Shown here piece by piece: positions 1 through 9,125 of a stretch of DNA of 42,706 nt. A program made the translations under genes and the position numbers. The stretch is from Flavobacteriales bacterium. Its GTDB lineage: Bacteria; Bacteroidota; Bacteroidia; Flavobacteriales_D; Sanyastnellaceae. Under the pieces are notes generated by a model, which was not told the DNA's origin, ran no database searches, and was given only the letters and a program-made list of their open reading frames with translations. The stretch is taken from contig CANFLZ010000018.1 of the NCBI GenBank assembly GCA_947448135.1, positions 1-42,706 on the forward strand. The letters are read 5' to 3'. Every line of letters starts with the position of its first letter. Positions within the stretch are counted from its first letter, which is position 1.

Positions 1-45
1 TAACATTTCCAGCTCTTGAGGTGATTGTGCCTTTTCGTTTTCCAT
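1..45 (-). CDS. N-terminal fragment of an unidentified protein, cut by the window edge
   Basis: Only the first 15 codons are inside the window; they read MENEKAQSPQELEML. No family can be recognised from this. It is called a gene because it starts 17 bases after the stop of the DUF151 gene on the same strand, and because a perfect TAnnTTTG box (50-57) ends exactly 4 bases before its ATG, an arrangement seen before other genes in this window. It may be the last gene of the etfB-etfA-DUF151 group or be transcribed from its own promoter. Confidence 0.55.
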   Translation of the reverse strand, partial: MENEKAQSPQELEML

Positions 46-49
46 GATT

Positions 50-82
50 CAAATATAGTTAATTAAGCACTTCTTCGTGCAA
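50..82 (-). promoter_or_regulatory. Putative Bacteroidota promoter before the partial gene at the left edge
   Basis: The -7 box TATATTTG lies at 50-57 on the minus strand and a TTG that could be the -33 element at 80-82, 22 bases apart. Known Bacteroidota promoters follow TTG-N17-23-TAnnTTTG. The box ends 4 bases before the ATG at 45, so the transcript would be leaderless or nearly so. It overlaps the end of the DUF151 coding region. Confidence 0.45.
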
Positions 83-644
83 TTTCATCTCTTAGTTGCG
101 AAGCTCGCTCGTAATCTTCATTCTGCAAGGCTTCCTCTAATGCGGACTGCAATTCTTGAATGGACAACTCTTCAGGCTCTTCTAACTCATCTTCTACTCC
201 ATCCAAATCAGCAAGACCCAGTAACTTCTCGTCATGATGGGTAATCGCATTCTCCTTCAAAATAAAATCTTGACAGAAAATAGGGCAATCAAATCGAAGG
301 GCGATGGCCACTGCATCACTTGTACGCGAATCAATTTCCACTTGACGACTGTCCTGTATGGCTATCAATTTTGCATGAAATACACCTTCCTTAAAATTGT
401 ATATTTCCACCTCCATTACTTCAATCCCAAATGATGTCGCCAGTGTTTTTATCAAATCATGCGTCAAAGGCCGCAATGGTTCGATTCGTTCCATTGCAAT
501 GGCTATTGCCTGCGCTTCTGTACCGCCGATGATAATTGGGAGTCTCCAAATGCCTTCAAGATCCACCAATACCATTTGGTAAGCACCCGACGTAGTCCCA
601 CTAGGACTAATATCAGATACATGCAATTCTACTCGGCGTGACAC
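63..644 (-). CDS. DUF151 (bifunctional nuclease domain) protein with C-terminal UVR motif
   Basis: This 193-residue protein has a DUF151/BFN domain over about residues 1-130, including the stretch LPIIIGGTEAQAIAIAMERI and the segment SRTSDAVAIALRF. A short acidic linker follows, then a UVR-like helical hairpin (about 165-190, ALEEALQNEDYERASQLRDE) of the kind found in UvrB/UvrC and Clp ATPases. Plant and bacterial BFN proteins have been reported to have nuclease activity, but the role in Bacteroidota is unknown. The start is GTG at 644; an in-frame stop lies shortly upstream and no ATG fits. It begins 5 bases after the etfA stop, so it is probably co-transcribed with etfB-etfA. The family is clear; the function is inferred. 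Confidence 0.85.
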   Translation of the reverse strand: MSRRVELHVSDISPSGTTSGAYQMVLVDLEGIWRLPIIIGGTEAQAIAIAMERIEPLRPLTHDLIKTLATSFGIEVMEVEIYNFKEGVFHAKLIAIQDSRQVEIDSRTSDAVAIALRFDCPIFCQDFILKENAITHHDEKLLGLADLDGVEDELEEPEELSIQELQSALEEALQNEDYERASQLRDEIARRSA

Positions 645-649
645 TATGA

Positions 650-1594
650 TTACTTATTTGCATTAAACTGCTTAGCGGCCTCAATCAACTTGGGAAGTAC
701 TTCAAAGGCATCACCAACAATTCCATAATCCGCAGCCTTAAAGAAAGGAGCTTCAGGGTCCTTGTTAATCACAACGATCACCTTGCTTCCATTAACTCCC
801 GCCAAATGTTGAATAGCCCCACTGATACCGATTGCGATATACAAGTTAGGACGAATAGCAATCCCAGTTTGTCCGACGTGCTCGTGGTGAGGTCTCCAAC
901 CAATATCACTTACTGGACGAGAGCATGCGGTTGCTGCTCCCAATTCCTTGGCCAATTCCTCAACTCCTCCCCAATTTTCTGGGCCTTTCATTCCACGTCC
1001 AGCGCTCACCACGATGTCAGCTTCAGGCAATGGAATTCCTGCATCGCCATGGTTGCCTTTTATTTCAACCAATTCAACCTCAGAACCAGATGCGCTCAAA
1101 CTTAATGCAGCAACCTGCGCTGTTCCGCCAATCTTTTTGACCCCAAATGAATTCGGTAAAACTGTCAGGATAGAAGATGTGGATTTTGATGACACCTCTG
1201 CGATTGCCTTTCCTGAGAACACATTGCGCTTCACTACACAACCATTCGAAAAATCGGCTAATGCAGTAACACCGCTTATCAAGGAGCAATTGTTTTTTAT
1301 TGCAACTCGAGGCATCACCTCTTTACCCAAATTATCGTGACTTGCGATTAGATAACTGTAATTTCCAGCCGTAAACTCTTGCGCGACAATGTTTGCGATT
1401 GCTCTTGAATCCAAGTTGCCAGATTGCACTTTCAACTCTCCTGCTCCACATTCACCAACACCTGCATCGCCAGCTACTTCACCAAACATGATTGCAGTAA
1501 CTTCGGCTCCCAATGCCTTGGCATAAGAAACAGCCTCTAGACCCGCTTTGGTAGACTTTCCACCATTATTTTCTACAAATACCAATACTTTCAT
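650..1594 (-). CDS. etfA: Electron transfer flavoprotein subunit alpha
   Basis: EtfA binds FAD and passes electrons from acyl-CoA and other dehydrogenases to the quinone pool through ETF:quinone oxidoreductase. The N-terminal domain begins MKVLVFVENNGGK. The C-terminal FAD domain (about residues 185-312) carries the family motifs SAGRGMKGPENW, GQTGIAIRPNLYIAIGISGA and QHLAGV, followed by a VVINKDPEAP segment. The length of 314 residues is normal. The ATG at 1594 was chosen over the in-frame TTG two codons upstream because it matches the usual N terminus. It lies 12 bases after etfB, with which it forms a heterodimer. Confidence 0.96.
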   Translation of the reverse strand: MKVLVFVENNGGKSTKAGLEAVSYAKALGAEVTAIMFGEVAGDAGVGECGAGELKVQSGNLDSRAIANIVAQEFTAGNYSYLIASHDNLGKEVMPRVAIKNNCSLISGVTALADFSNGCVVKRNVFSGKAIAEVSSKSTSSILTVLPNSFGVKKIGGTAQVAALSLSASGSEVELVEIKGNHGDAGIPLPEADIVVSAGRGMKGPENWGGVEELAKELGAATACSRPVSDIGWRPHHEHVGQTGIAIRPNLYIAIGISGAIQHLAGVNGSKVIVVINKDPEAPFFKAADYGIVGDAFEVLPKLIEAAKQFNANK

Positions 1595-1606
1595 TTCCAA
1601 AATATT

Positions 1607-2344
1607 TTAAATCACTTTAGCCTCTTCATGCAACAATTGTATCAATTGCGCCGCATCCTCAGGATTAATCATTTTACAACCCGATTTAGCAGGTGGCATA
1701 CTAAATTGTAACACCTCAGTTTGTGTTGAGGCATTAGCACTTACAACTACGTTTAAAGGTTTAGTACGAGCTGCCATAATCCCACGCATATTCGGTATAC
1801 GTTGCTCCGCCATTCCTTTGGCTGCAGAAACAACCATTGGCAATTTTGATTTAAATACTTCTACGCCAGTTGCAATCTCTCTTTCCAACACTACATCGTT
1901 ACCGTTTACCTCCAATTTAGAAGCTCCAGACAAATATGGCAATGATAACAGTTCCGCTATCATTCCAGGAACGACACCACCATTGTACTGGATTGTTTCC
2001 TTACCACATATAATCAAATCAAACGATTCTGATTTGGCATACGATACAATTTCAGAAGCCACTGAATAGGCATCAGATTCGGGAGCATCAATACGAACCC
2101 CTTCGTCCGCGCCAATTGCCAATGCCTTTCTGATGATTGGCTCATAATCTGCACCTCCAACCGAAGCAACAACAACGGTACCCCCAATGGTTTCCTTCAA
2201 TTCTAAAGCTCTCACCAACGCGTACCATTCATCATATGGATTGATAATGAATGTAACCCCACTCTCATCGTAGGTTGTTGGATTTGAAAACGCGATTTTC
2301 GCCGTGGTATCTGGTACCTTACTAACACAAACCAAGATCTTCAT
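1607..2344 (-). CDS. etfB: Electron transfer flavoprotein subunit beta
   Basis: EtfB is the AMP-binding partner of EtfA in the cytoplasmic electron transfer flavoprotein. The 245-residue product starts MKILVCVSKVPDT, typical of the family. It contains the alpha/beta nucleotide-binding core and the EtfB signature near residues 170-200 (PNMRGIMAARTKPL). It is first in the group etfB-etfA-DUF151. A TAnnTTTG box at 2367-2374, just after the rplQ terminator, suggests its own promoter, separate from the ribosomal operon upstream. Assignment to the housekeeping, beta-oxidation type of ETF is inferred from the context and length. Confidence 0.96.
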   Translation of the reverse strand: MKILVCVSKVPDTTAKIAFSNPTTYDESGVTFIINPYDEWYALVRALELKETIGGTVVVASVGGADYEPIIRKALAIGADEGVRIDAPESDAYSVASEIVSYAKSESFDLIICGKETIQYNGGVVPGMIAELLSLPYLSGASKLEVNGNDVVLEREIATGVEVFKSKLPMVVSAAKGMAEQRIPNMRGIMAARTKPLNVVVSANASTQTEVLQFSMPPAKSGCKMINPEDAAQLIQLLHEEAKVI

Positions 2345-2366
2345 TTATCCTTATTTTTTTAGACGA

Positions 2367-2374
2367 CAAAGGTA
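2367..2374 (-). promoter_or_regulatory. Putative -7 box of the etfB-etfA promoter
   Basis: The minus strand reads TACCTTTG, a perfect TAnnTTTG, 22 bases before the etfB ATG and immediately downstream of the rplQ terminator. No TTG lies at the usual 17-23 base spacing upstream, so the -33 element is weak or missing. Confidence 0.5.
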
Positions 2375-2384
2375 CTAAGGGAAA

Positions 2385-2416
2385 ACAAAAAAGCCATCTT
2401 TCGATGGCCTTTTTTC
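2385..2416 (-). terminator. Rho-independent terminator of the ribosomal operon
   Basis: On the minus strand a 6-bp stem GCCATC/GATGGC (2403-2408 and 2393-2398) closes a GAAA tetraloop and is followed by a run of six T. An A-run precedes the stem, so it could also work in the other direction. It sits 18 bases after the rplQ stop, where the ribosomal operon should end. Confidence 0.85.
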
Positions 2417-2433
2417 GTAGTATTTTATGAAGA

Positions 2434-2979
2434 TTATTCTGCAGCAGAATCATCCTTCTTTTTGCGTGGAGCACGCTTTGCTTTTGGCTTCTCTTCAGTA
2501 GCTTCAGCAGTTGCTTCCGATGAAGTTTCAACTGTTCCTTCATCTTCTTTCTTTTTAGCACCACCACGACGTGTACGTTTTTTAGCAGCAGCAGCTTTGT
2601 CAGCTTCTTTTCCATAGATTTCATTGAAATCCACCAATTCAATCATACACATATCTGCATTATCACCTGGACGGAAACCCAAACGGATAATACGTGTGTA
2701 TCCACCTGGACGATCTGCAATTTTTGGAGAAACTTCACGGAACAATTCTGTTACCGCTTCTTTGTTCTTCAAATAACTGAATACAATACGACGACTGTGT
2801 GTGCTATCTGTTTTTGATTTTGTCAAAAGTGGCTCTACATACTTTTTTAAAGCCTTTGCTTTTGCAACTGTAGTATTGATACGCTTGTGCTCGATCAAAG
2901 AGCAAGCCATGTTCATCAACAAAGCCTCGCGGTGCTCAGCTTTTCTACCTAAATGATTTACTGTCTTTCCGTGTCTCAT
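2434..2979 (-). CDS. rplQ: Large ribosomal subunit protein bL17
   Basis: bL17 is a structural protein of the 50S subunit near the exit tunnel. The N terminus [20 protein letters not shown] and the segment [19 protein letters not shown] are family signatures. The conserved core ends near residue 125. The rest, to residue 181, is a low-complexity tail rich in Ala, Lys and Glu, as is common in Bacteroidota and longer than the roughly 120 residues of the Escherichia coli protein. It is the last gene of the alpha part of the operon, 22 bases after rpoA, and is followed by a hairpin terminator. Confidence 0.98.
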   Translation of the reverse strand: MRHGKTVNHLGRKAEHREALLMNMACSLIEHKRINTTVAKAKALKKYVEPLLTKSKTDSTHSRRIVFSYLKNKEAVTELFREVSPKIADRPGGYTRIIRLGFRPGDNADMCMIELVDFNEIYGKEADKAAAAKKRTRRGGAKKKEDEGTVETSSEATAEATEEKPKAKRAPRKKKDDSAAE

Positions 2980-3001
2980 TTCTTTACTCTATAATGATCG
3001 A

Positions 3002-3994
3002 TTAATCGCGATCTAATTTGTATTTTGATACATTCATCCCGAACTGAAGACCTTTGTTTTCAACCAATTCTTCTAATTCAGTCAATGATTTCTTACCAAA
3101 GTTTCTGAACTTTAACAAGTCATTTTTATTGAAAGAAACCAAATCTCCCAATGTGTCGATATCAGCTGCTTTCAAGCAATTCAATGCACGAACACTCAAA
3201 TCCATATCAACCAATTTGGTTTTCAACAATTGACGCATGTGCAAACTGCTCTCATCAAACTCTTCAGACTCACGTTTGATTTCCGTCTCCAATGTAATAC
3301 GCTCATCACTGAACAACATGAAATGATGAATCAAAATCTTTGCAGCCTCTTGAAGAGCATTTTTAGGAGTGATTGAACCATCCCCTTGAATTTCAAGGAT
3401 CAATTTCTCATAATCCGTCTTTTGCTCTACACGATAGTTTTCAATGCTATATTTCACATTGCGCATAGGCGTGAAGATACTGTCAATGAAAATTGTTCCT
3501 GTCGGTGCGCTGCTTGATTTATTTTCCTCAGCTGGACGATATCCACGACCTTTCTGAATTACCAGATCCATTTTAATCTTCACCTTCGGATCCATATTAC
3601 AGATCACGAAATCAGGATTTAATACTTGGAATGCAGTTGTAAAGTTTCCGATTTCACCTGCTTTGAATTGATCCTGACCACCAACAGTGACAGAAAACTT
3701 CTCATAGTCAGTACCGTCTATTTGGCATTTGAAACGTACTTGTTTCAAATTCAAAATGATCTCTGTGATATCTTCAACAACTCCTTTGATAGTAGAAAAT
3801 TCGTGATCAACACCTTCAATTTTGATTGATGTAATCGCAAATCCTTCCAAAGAAGAAAGTAGGATACGGCGCAAGGCGTTTCCGATGGTAATTCCGAATC
3901 CGGGTTCCAACGGACGGAATTCGAATGAACCAGTGAAATCATTGCTATCAAGCATGATTACTTTGTCTGGTTTTACGAAATCTAATATGGCCAT
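3002..3994 (-). CDS. rpoA: DNA-directed RNA polymerase subunit alpha
   Basis: RpoA dimerises to seed RNA polymerase assembly and contacts promoters and activators through its C-terminal domain. The 330-residue product has the N-terminal assembly domain (about 1-230, with [20 protein letters not shown]). It also has the C-terminal helix-hairpin-helix domain (about 255-320, [20 protein letters not shown] and [17 protein letters not shown]). It lies between rpsD and rplQ, the standard alpha-operon position, with gaps of 25 and 22 bases. Nothing is unusual. Confidence 0.99.
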   Translation of the reverse strand: MAILDFVKPDKVIMLDSNDFTGSFEFRPLEPGFGITIGNALRRILLSSLEGFAITSIKIEGVDHEFSTIKGVVEDITEIILNLKQVRFKCQIDGTDYEKFSVTVGGQDQFKAGEIGNFTTAFQVLNPDFVICNMDPKVKIKMDLVIQKGRGYRPAEENKSSSAPTGTIFIDSIFTPMRNVKYSIENYRVEQKTDYEKLILEIQGDGSITPKNALQEAAKILIHHFMLFSDERITLETEIKRESEEFDESSLHMRQLLKTKLVDMDLSVRALNCLKAADIDTLGDLVSFNKNDLLKFRNFGKKSLTELEELVENKGLQFGMNVSKYKLDRD

Positions 3995-4019
3995 TATTTT
4001 AATGTATTTAATTAAAAGA

Positions 4020-4622
4020 TTATTTGGAGTACAATTCGACGATCAATTGTTCTTTGATGTTCTCTGGGATCTGAACACGCTCTGGGTGCTTGATATAAAC
4101 ACCAGACTTGTCAGAATCATTCCAATCCAACCAATCAAAGTTTGTACGATTTGACAACGACATTACGATTGATTGCAAAGACTTTGATTTCTCACGAACT
4201 GCAATACGATCACCTGGGCGCAACATGTAAGAAGCGATGTTTACAACATCACCATTTACTGTGATATGACCATGACCTACCAATTGACGAGCTCCAGAAC
4301 GTGTAGGAGCGATACCCAAACGGTAAACGGTGTTATCCAAACGAGACTCACACAAAGTCAACAAAATCTCACCGGTTACACCTGGACGAGCTGATGCTTT
4401 TTTGTACAAGTTCTCGAACTGACGCTCAAGGATACCATAGGTATATTTTGCTTTTTGCTTTTCAGCCAACTGAATTGAATACTCAGACTGCTTTGCACGA
4501 CGCTTGTTCGGTCCATGCTGACCAGGTGGGTAATTACGCTTCTCTAATCCTTTATCAGGGCCATAAATTGCTTCACGAAACTTACGAGCAATTTTTGTTT
4601 TGGGTCCAATATATCTTGCCAT
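4020..4622 (-). CDS. rpsD: Small ribosomal subunit protein uS4
   Basis: uS4 is a primary 16S rRNA binder that nucleates 30S assembly. The 200-residue product begins [17 protein letters not shown]. Its S4 RNA-binding domain is near residues 95-135 ([20 protein letters not shown], then [11 protein letters not shown]). The zinc-binding cysteines found in some uS4 N termini are absent. It is in the standard order rpsM-rpsK-rpsD-rpoA. In enterobacteria uS4 represses this operon by translational feedback; no such leader structure is evident here. Confidence 0.98.
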   Translation of the reverse strand: MARYIGPKTKIARKFREAIYGPDKGLEKRNYPPGQHGPNKRRAKQSEYSIQLAEKQKAKYTYGILERQFENLYKKASARPGVTGEILLTLCESRLDNTVYRLGIAPTRSGARQLVGHGHITVNGDVVNIASYMLRPGDRIAVREKSKSLQSIVMSLSNRTNFDWLDWNDSDKSGVYIKHPERVQIPENIKEQLIVELYSK

Positions 4623-4640
4623 TTCTTTACTTACTAATTA

Positions 4641-5027
4641 TTAGATACGACGGGCTTTAGGAGGACGACATCCATTGTGAGGAAGTGGAGTTGTATCAAC
4701 AATCTCTGTCACCTCAATTCCAATGGTGTGAATCGTACGAATCGCAGACTCACGACCAGCACCAGGGCCTTTTACAAATACTTTCACCTTTCTTAATCCC
4801 AAGTCGAAAGCTTCTTTTCCGCATTGTTCCGCAGCCATTTGTGCTGCGTAAGGTGTGTTTTTCTTTGACCCTCTGAAACCCATTTTACCGGCAGAAGACC
4901 AAGAGATCACTTGACCACTATTGTTGGTCAAACTGATGATAATGTTGTTGAAGGTAGATTGCACATGTGCCTGACCTACCGCCTCAACGACTACATTCTT
5001 CTTTTTCTTTTTTTCTACTTTAGCCAT
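4641..5027 (-). CDS. rpsK: Small ribosomal subunit protein uS11
   Basis: uS11 lies on the platform of the 30S subunit near the mRNA exit. The 128-residue product has a lysine-rich N terminus ([15 protein letters not shown]). The conserved core contains [34 protein letters not shown] and [11 protein letters not shown], and the C terminus is [11 protein letters not shown]. Size and order (rpsM-rpsK-rpsD) are standard. Confidence 0.98.
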   Translation of the reverse strand: MAKVEKKKKKNVVVEAVGQAHVQSTFNNIIISLTNNSGQVISWSSAGKMGFRGSKKNTPYAAQMAAEQCGKEAFDLGLRKVKVFVKGPGAGRESAIRTIHTIGIEVTEIVDTTPLPHNGCRPPKARRI

Positions 5028-5051
5028 GATCTATATCTATGGTACTATTTA

Positions 5052-5429
5052 TTATTTAACAGCCTTTTTCTTATTCGCAACTGTCTTACGCTTACCCTTA
5101 CGAGTACGAGAGTTGTTTTTGGTAGATTGTCCACGTAATGGAAGACCCAAACGGTGACGAACGCCGCGGTAACAACCGATATCCATCAATCGCTTGATGT
5201 TCAATTGTACTTCTGAGCGCAATGATCCTTCAACTTTAACTTCTTCTGTAATGAAATTACGAATCTTTGACAAATCATCATCGTTCCATTCAGAAACTTT
5301 CTTGTTGAAGTCAATACCGCCAGCACTTAAAATACGACGAGCTGTGCTACGGCCAATTCCGTAGATGTAAGTGAGTCCAATCTCACCTCTTTTGTTACGT
5401 GGTAAATCGATACCTGCAATCCTTGCCAT
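5052..5429 (-). CDS. rpsM: Small ribosomal subunit protein uS13
   Basis: uS13 forms intersubunit bridges in the 30S head and contacts P-site tRNA through its basic tail. The 125-residue product starts [20 protein letters not shown] and has the helix-hairpin-helix [11 protein letters not shown]. The C terminus is strongly basic and includes [20 protein letters not shown]. It follows rpmJ by 30 bases and precedes rpsK by 24. Confidence 0.98.
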   Translation of the reverse strand: MARIAGIDLPRNKRGEIGLTYIYGIGRSTARRILSAGGIDFNKKVSEWNDDDLSKIRNFITEEVKVEGSLRSEVQLNIKRLMDIGCYRGVRHRLGLPLRGQSTKNNSRTRKGKRKTVANKKKAVK

Positions 5430-5459
5430 TTTCTGATATTAGTTATCCCTAATTGGGGT

Positions 5460-5576
5460 TTATCCTTGTCTTTGTTTAAACTTTGGGTTTTTCTTGTTGA
5501 TTACATACAACTTCCCTTTGCGACGAACAATTTTGCAATCCGCCGAACGCTTCTTAATTGATGCTCTTATTTTCAT
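5460..5576 (-). CDS. rpmJ: Large ribosomal subunit protein bL36 (short gene)
   Basis: The 38-residue product begins [20 protein letters not shown] and ends NPKFKQRQG, matching bL36. Compared with the zinc form (ligands Cys11, Cys14, Cys27, His32) only the cysteine at position 14 remains. The others are Ser, Asn and Phe, and there is one extra residue before NPK. It is therefore a C-minus form that should not bind zinc, as is usual in Bacteroidota. It sits between infA (13 bases) and rpsM (30 bases). Confidence 0.96.
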   Translation of the reverse strand: MKIRASIKKRSADCKIVRRKGKLYVINKKNPKFKQRQG

Positions 5577-5589
5577 GATTACTTACTTT

Positions 5590-5808
5590 CTATTTGTATC
5601 TAAAACTAATTCTTCCTTTGGTCAAGTCATAAGGGGACATTTCCACTTTCACCTTATCTCCTGGTAAAATTCGAATGTAGTGCATCCGCATTTTACCAGA
5701 TATATGTGCGATAATAACGTGACCGTTTTCCAACTCTACGCGAAACATTGCATTTGACAATGCCTCAACAATTACTCCATCTAACTCTATCGACGCTTGT
5801 TTCGCCAT
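5590..5808 (-). CDS. infA: Translation initiation factor IF-1
   Basis: IF-1 occupies the A site of the 30S subunit during initiation. The 72-residue product is a single OB-fold S1-type domain with the family sequences [39 protein letters not shown] and [14 protein letters not shown]. It is placed between map (6 bases) and rpmJ, the usual Bacteroidota order secY-map-infA-rpmJ. Confidence 0.98.
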   Translation of the reverse strand: MAKQASIELDGVIVEALSNAMFRVELENGHVIIAHISGKMRMHYIRILPGDKVKVEMSPYDLTKGRISFRYK

Positions 5809-5814
5809 TACTTT

Positions 5815-6609
5815 TTATTTTTTTAAAGCCAAAGCTTCTTCTATTTCTTTAAAACTGGATAACACCTCTGCTTTTTCTTTTCTCACCACTGTGGTATGCT
5901 CAAAATGTGCACTGGGCTTCATATCTGAGGTCACTATTGTCCACCCATCTTTCATTTGACGAATGTTTTTAGTACCCAAATTAATCATTGGCTCTATTGC
6001 CAAAACCCATCCTTCCTGCAATACAGGACCACTTCCTCGCTTGCCATAATTCGGAACTTCCGGCGGTTCGTGTAACTGAATACCGACACCATGTCCTACT
6101 AATTCACGAACGACACCGTAACCAAACGATTCTGCATGCTGCTGAATCGCATATCCGATATCCCCTATTCTATTTCCTGCCACGGCTTGTTCGATTCCAA
6201 TCAGTAAACACTCTTTTGTTACTTGTAACAAGTTGTTTACTTCATTTGAAACCTCACCTACTGCGAAAGTAAATGCTGAATCTCCCCACATGTTGTTCTT
6301 TATTACACCTATATCAACTGACACAATATCACCTGAATTCAGGGGAGTTTGTGTAGGTATGCCGTGAACAACTGCGGCATTGACACTTGCACATATGCTA
6401 TTGGGGAAACCATTGTAACCTAAAAAGCCAGGAAAGCCTCCATGATCTTTGATAAAATCATGAGCCAATTTATCTAGCTCCATCGTTGTAACCCCGGGCA
6501 AAATATGCGCGGCTAACATTGCATGTGTTTTTCCAATAAGTAAAGAACTCTCTTTGATGAGTGCTATCTCATCTTCGGTTTTAACAACCGGCTTCCCTCC
6601 CCTCGTCAC
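5815..6609 (-). CDS. map: Type I methionine aminopeptidase
   Basis: Map removes the initiator methionine from nascent proteins. The 264-residue product has the pita-bread fold with all five metal ligands visible: Asp99 and Asp110 (SVDIGVIKNNMWGDSAF), His173 (GHGVGIQLHEPP), Glu206 (AIEPMIN) and Glu237 (FEHTTVV). There is no N-terminal zinc or SH3-binding extension, so it is the type Ia form. The start is GTG at 6609, 4 bases after the secY stop; the next ATG would delete about 30 conserved residues. Location between secY and infA is standard for Bacteroidota. Confidence 0.97.
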   Translation of the reverse strand: MTRGGKPVVKTEDEIALIKESSLLIGKTHAMLAAHILPGVTTMELDKLAHDFIKDHGGFPGFLGYNGFPNSICASVNAAVVHGIPTQTPLNSGDIVSVDIGVIKNNMWGDSAFTFAVGEVSNEVNNLLQVTKECLLIGIEQAVAGNRIGDIGYAIQQHAESFGYGVVRELVGHGVGIQLHEPPEVPNYGKRGSGPVLQEGWVLAIEPMINLGTKNIRQMKDGWTIVTSDMKPSAHFEHTTVVRKEKAEVLSSFKEIEEALALKK

Positions 6610-6613
6610 TTTC

Positions 6614-7945
6614 TTAAGCAGTATAACCAGTTCCTACGGCCCCAGTATTGCTTCGACCACGGACTCTTCCAGATTTCATCAATCCATCGTAGTGACGTGA
6701 TAACAAATGACTTTCTATCTGTTGTAACAAATCCAAGATAACACCTACCGTGATCAACAATGACGTTCCGCCAAAGAATTGAGCAAACTGCTGCGTCTTA
6801 GCTAAACCCGAAATCATCAATACTGCTGGTAAAATTGCAATCAGGGCGACAAATATACCACCAGGAAGGGTAATATTGGACAATACTCTATCAATAAATT
6901 CAGAAGTTTCTTTTCCAGGCTTAACACCAGGCACAAAATTTCCGTTTCTTTTCAAGTCATCCGCAATCTGCGTAGGGTTTGTAACGATAGCTGTATAGAA
7001 AAAAGTGAAGAGAATAATCATTGTAAATAACAACAAGTTGTAACCTACACCATCTATTCTTGTCAAACTTGCCAAAACACTACTATCACGGAAAGTTTCT
7101 GAATTCTGCATGTAAAGTGGAATGAACATAATTGCTTGAGCAAAAATGATGGGCATTACACCTGCAGAATTTACGCGCAAAGGAATAAACGAACGAGCGG
7201 CCTCACCTGCAGGCATGCCTGTTGCTGATCCAGCGCTCAACCGAGCCATTTGAACAGGAATTCTTCTCACTGCTTGGATGATACCAATAGTTGCTCCAAT
7301 GATAACAACCATTGTAGCCATTTCAATTAAGAAAAAGAATGGCGTTTGTGCTCCGAATTCAGAGTAAAACCCTCTAGGAATGTCCGAAATGATACCAGTC
7401 ATGATAATCAAAGACGTTCCATTTCCAATTCCTTTGTCTGTGATCTTTTCACCTAACCACATAACAAAAAGTGTACTACAAGTCAAAATAATAACTGCAG
7501 ACACCATCCACAAAGATCCACCGTGATGAGCATTAGCAGGAACATACTGAGCAATATACCCAGGAGCCTGAACCAAACCAATTGCGATGGTCAACATACG
7601 CATCCATTGATTCAATTTCTTGCGTCCTGACTCTCCTTCACGTTGCATTTTTTGAATAGCCGGAACAGCTAAACCCAATAACTGAATGATAATCGATGCA
7701 GAAATGTAAGGCATTACTCCAAGAGCAAAGATTGATACACGACTGAACGCACCCCCTGTGAAGAGACCTAAAAATCCCAACAATCCACCTTGTGCACCTG
7801 CATCCAACTTGGATGAATCAACACCTGGCAATACGATAAATGATCCAATTCGATAAATCAACAACAACATCAATGTGTAGCCGATCTTACGACGAAGTTC
7901 TTCGTGATGCCAGATATCTTTAATCTTTTGAATAAAGCCTTTCAT
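6614..7945 (-). CDS. secY: Protein translocase subunit SecY
   Basis: SecY is the channel of the SecYEG translocase in the inner membrane. The 443-residue product has about ten hydrophobic segments, beginning after a charged N terminus (MKGFIQKIKDIW). It contains SecY signatures such as GVMPYISASIIIQLLG and the segment VPGVKPGKETSEFIDRVL before the last transmembrane pair. The C terminus is short and polar. It lies 8 bases downstream of rplO, the normal position in the spc segment. Confidence 0.98.
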   Translation of the reverse strand: MKGFIQKIKDIWHHEELRRKIGYTLMLLLIYRIGSFIVLPGVDSSKLDAGAQGGLLGFLGLFTGGAFSRVSIFALGVMPYISASIIIQLLGLAVPAIQKMQREGESGRKKLNQWMRMLTIAIGLVQAPGYIAQYVPANAHHGGSLWMVSAVIILTCSTLFVMWLGEKITDKGIGNGTSLIIMTGIISDIPRGFYSEFGAQTPFFFLIEMATMVVIIGATIGIIQAVRRIPVQMARLSAGSATGMPAGEAARSFIPLRVNSAGVMPIIFAQAIMFIPLYMQNSETFRDSSVLASLTRIDGVGYNLLLFTMIILFTFFYTAIVTNPTQIADDLKRNGNFVPGVKPGKETSEFIDRVLSNITLPGGIFVALIAILPAVLMISGLAKTQQFAQFFGGTSLLITVGVILDLLQQIESHLLSRHYDGLMKSGRVRGRSNTGAVGTGYTA

Positions 7946-7953
7946 AAATCTGA

Positions 7954-8400
7954 TTATAGTACAGTTACTACTCCACCCGCGTTCTCAATAGCAGTCTTTG
8001 CAGCTTCAGAGAAACCATGAGCAGAAACATTCATTTTTCCTTTTAACTCTCCACGACCCAAAATCTTTACTAGGTCATTTTTTGAGCAAATTCCATGTTG
8101 AACAAGAATCTCATGAGTCACTTCATTCAAATTGAACTTTTCAGCCAACATTGACAAAGTATCCAAATTGATTCCTTTGTACTCAACACGATTAAAGTTA
8201 CGGAAACCATACTTAGGAAGACGACGTTGCAAAGGCATTTGACCACCTTCGAAACCAATCTTTCTTTTATTTCCTGAGCGAGATCCAGCACCTTTATGAC
8301 CACGTGTAGAAGTTCCACCATGTCCGGATCCTTCTCCACGACCAATACGCTTGCGGTTTTTAACCGAGCCTTCCGCTGGTTTTAGTGTATTTAATTTCAT
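7954..8400 (-). CDS. rplO: Large ribosomal subunit protein uL15
   Basis: uL15 is a late-assembling 50S protein. The 148-residue product has the glycine- and arginine-rich N-terminal extension (GRGEGSGHGGTSTRGHKG) that threads into 23S rRNA. The globular C-terminal domain includes GRGELKGKMNVSAHGFSEAA. It lies between rpmD (17 bases) and secY (8 bases). Confidence 0.98.
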   Translation of the reverse strand: MKLNTLKPAEGSVKNRKRIGRGEGSGHGGTSTRGHKGAGSRSGNKRKIGFEGGQMPLQRRLPKYGFRNFNRVEYKGINLDTLSMLAEKFNLNEVTHEILVQHGICSKNDLVKILGRGELKGKMNVSAHGFSEAAKTAIENAGGVVTVL

Positions 8401-8417
8401 TGTAATCGATTTAAAGA

Positions 8418-8597
8418 TTATTTGTACTCAACTTTCAACAAATGACTCACTGCGCGAATCATTCCTTCGATATTGGGAGACAACTCCTTCTCTACTGAAA
8501 CGTTTAATTTCTTTATTCCTAAAGCTTTGATCGTTTCTTTTTGGCGCTTTGGATAGTCAATTGCGCTTCTTACTTGTGTGATAACAACTTTTGCCAT
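8418..8597 (-). CDS. rpmD: Large ribosomal subunit protein uL30 (short gene)
   Basis: The 59-residue product begins MAKVVITQVRSAIDYPKRQK and continues with TIKALGIKKLN, the typical uL30 pattern of a beta strand, a conserved basic helix and a G-[IL]-x-K-L turn. uL30 is a small 50S protein not found in all bacteria. It sits between rpsE (10 bases) and rplO (17 bases), the expected place in the spc segment. No alternative start is needed. Confidence 0.96.
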   Translation of the reverse strand: MAKVVITQVRSAIDYPKRQKETIKALGIKKLNVSVEKELSPNIEGMIRAVSHLLKVEYK

Positions 8598-8607
8598 TTG
8601 TCAAATA

Positions 8608-9120
8608 TTACCCGTTGAATACTTTATCTAGTGAAACTCCACGCATTCTTGCAATCTCTTTTGGATCACGCAAACCTGCCAAAGCATTGATGGTAGCCTT
8701 TACCACGTTGTGAGGATTGGATGAACCTTTAGATTTAGCCAATACGTCAGTAACTCCAGCAGATTCAAACACAGCACGCATAGCACCTCCGGCAATTACA
8801 CCAGTACCATGTGAAGCAGGCTTGATGAAAACACGAGCTCCACCGAATTTGCCTGAATGCTCATGAGGAATTGTTCCATGGAAAAGAGGAATACGAACCA
8901 AGTTCTTCTTAGCGTCTTCTACAGCTTTTGTAACAGCTTCCGCTACTTCCTTTGATTTACCCAAACCATGACCTACTACTCCATTTTCGTTTCCTACTAC
9001 AACAATAGCAGCAAATCCGAAAGTACGTCCACCTTTTGTTACTTTGGTTACGCGATTAACCGCAACCAATTTATCTTTTAATTCTGTTTCGCTTGAGCGA
9101 ACATTTTTTACTTCTGCCAT
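8608..9120 (-). CDS. rpsE: Small ribosomal subunit protein uS5
   Basis: uS5 acts in decoding fidelity and mRNA helicase activity of the 30S subunit. The 170-residue product has the N-terminal double-stranded-RNA-binding fold ([37 protein letters not shown]). The C-terminal domain contains [21 protein letters not shown] and [15 protein letters not shown]. It is 5 bases after rplR and 10 before rpmD. Nothing is unusual. Confidence 0.98.
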   Translation of the reverse strand: MAEVKNVRSSETELKDKLVAVNRVTKVTKGGRTFGFAAIVVVGNENGVVGHGLGKSKEVAEAVTKAVEDAKKNLVRIPLFHGTIPHEHSGKFGGARVFIKPASHGTGVIAGGAMRAVFESAGVTDVLAKSKGSSNPHNVVKATINALAGLRDPKEIARMRGVSLDKVFNG

Positions 9121-9125
9121 GATTA

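Noticed and set aside
948-1340. 130-residue plus-strand frame opposite etfA
   Set aside because: It lies fully inside the well-supported etfA gene on the other strand and has no recognisable protein features.
2322-2642. 106-residue minus-strand frame across the rplQ end and the terminator
   Set aside because: Low-complexity Lys/Leu sequence in another frame of the rplQ tail, crossing the terminator and the etfB start; a shadow.
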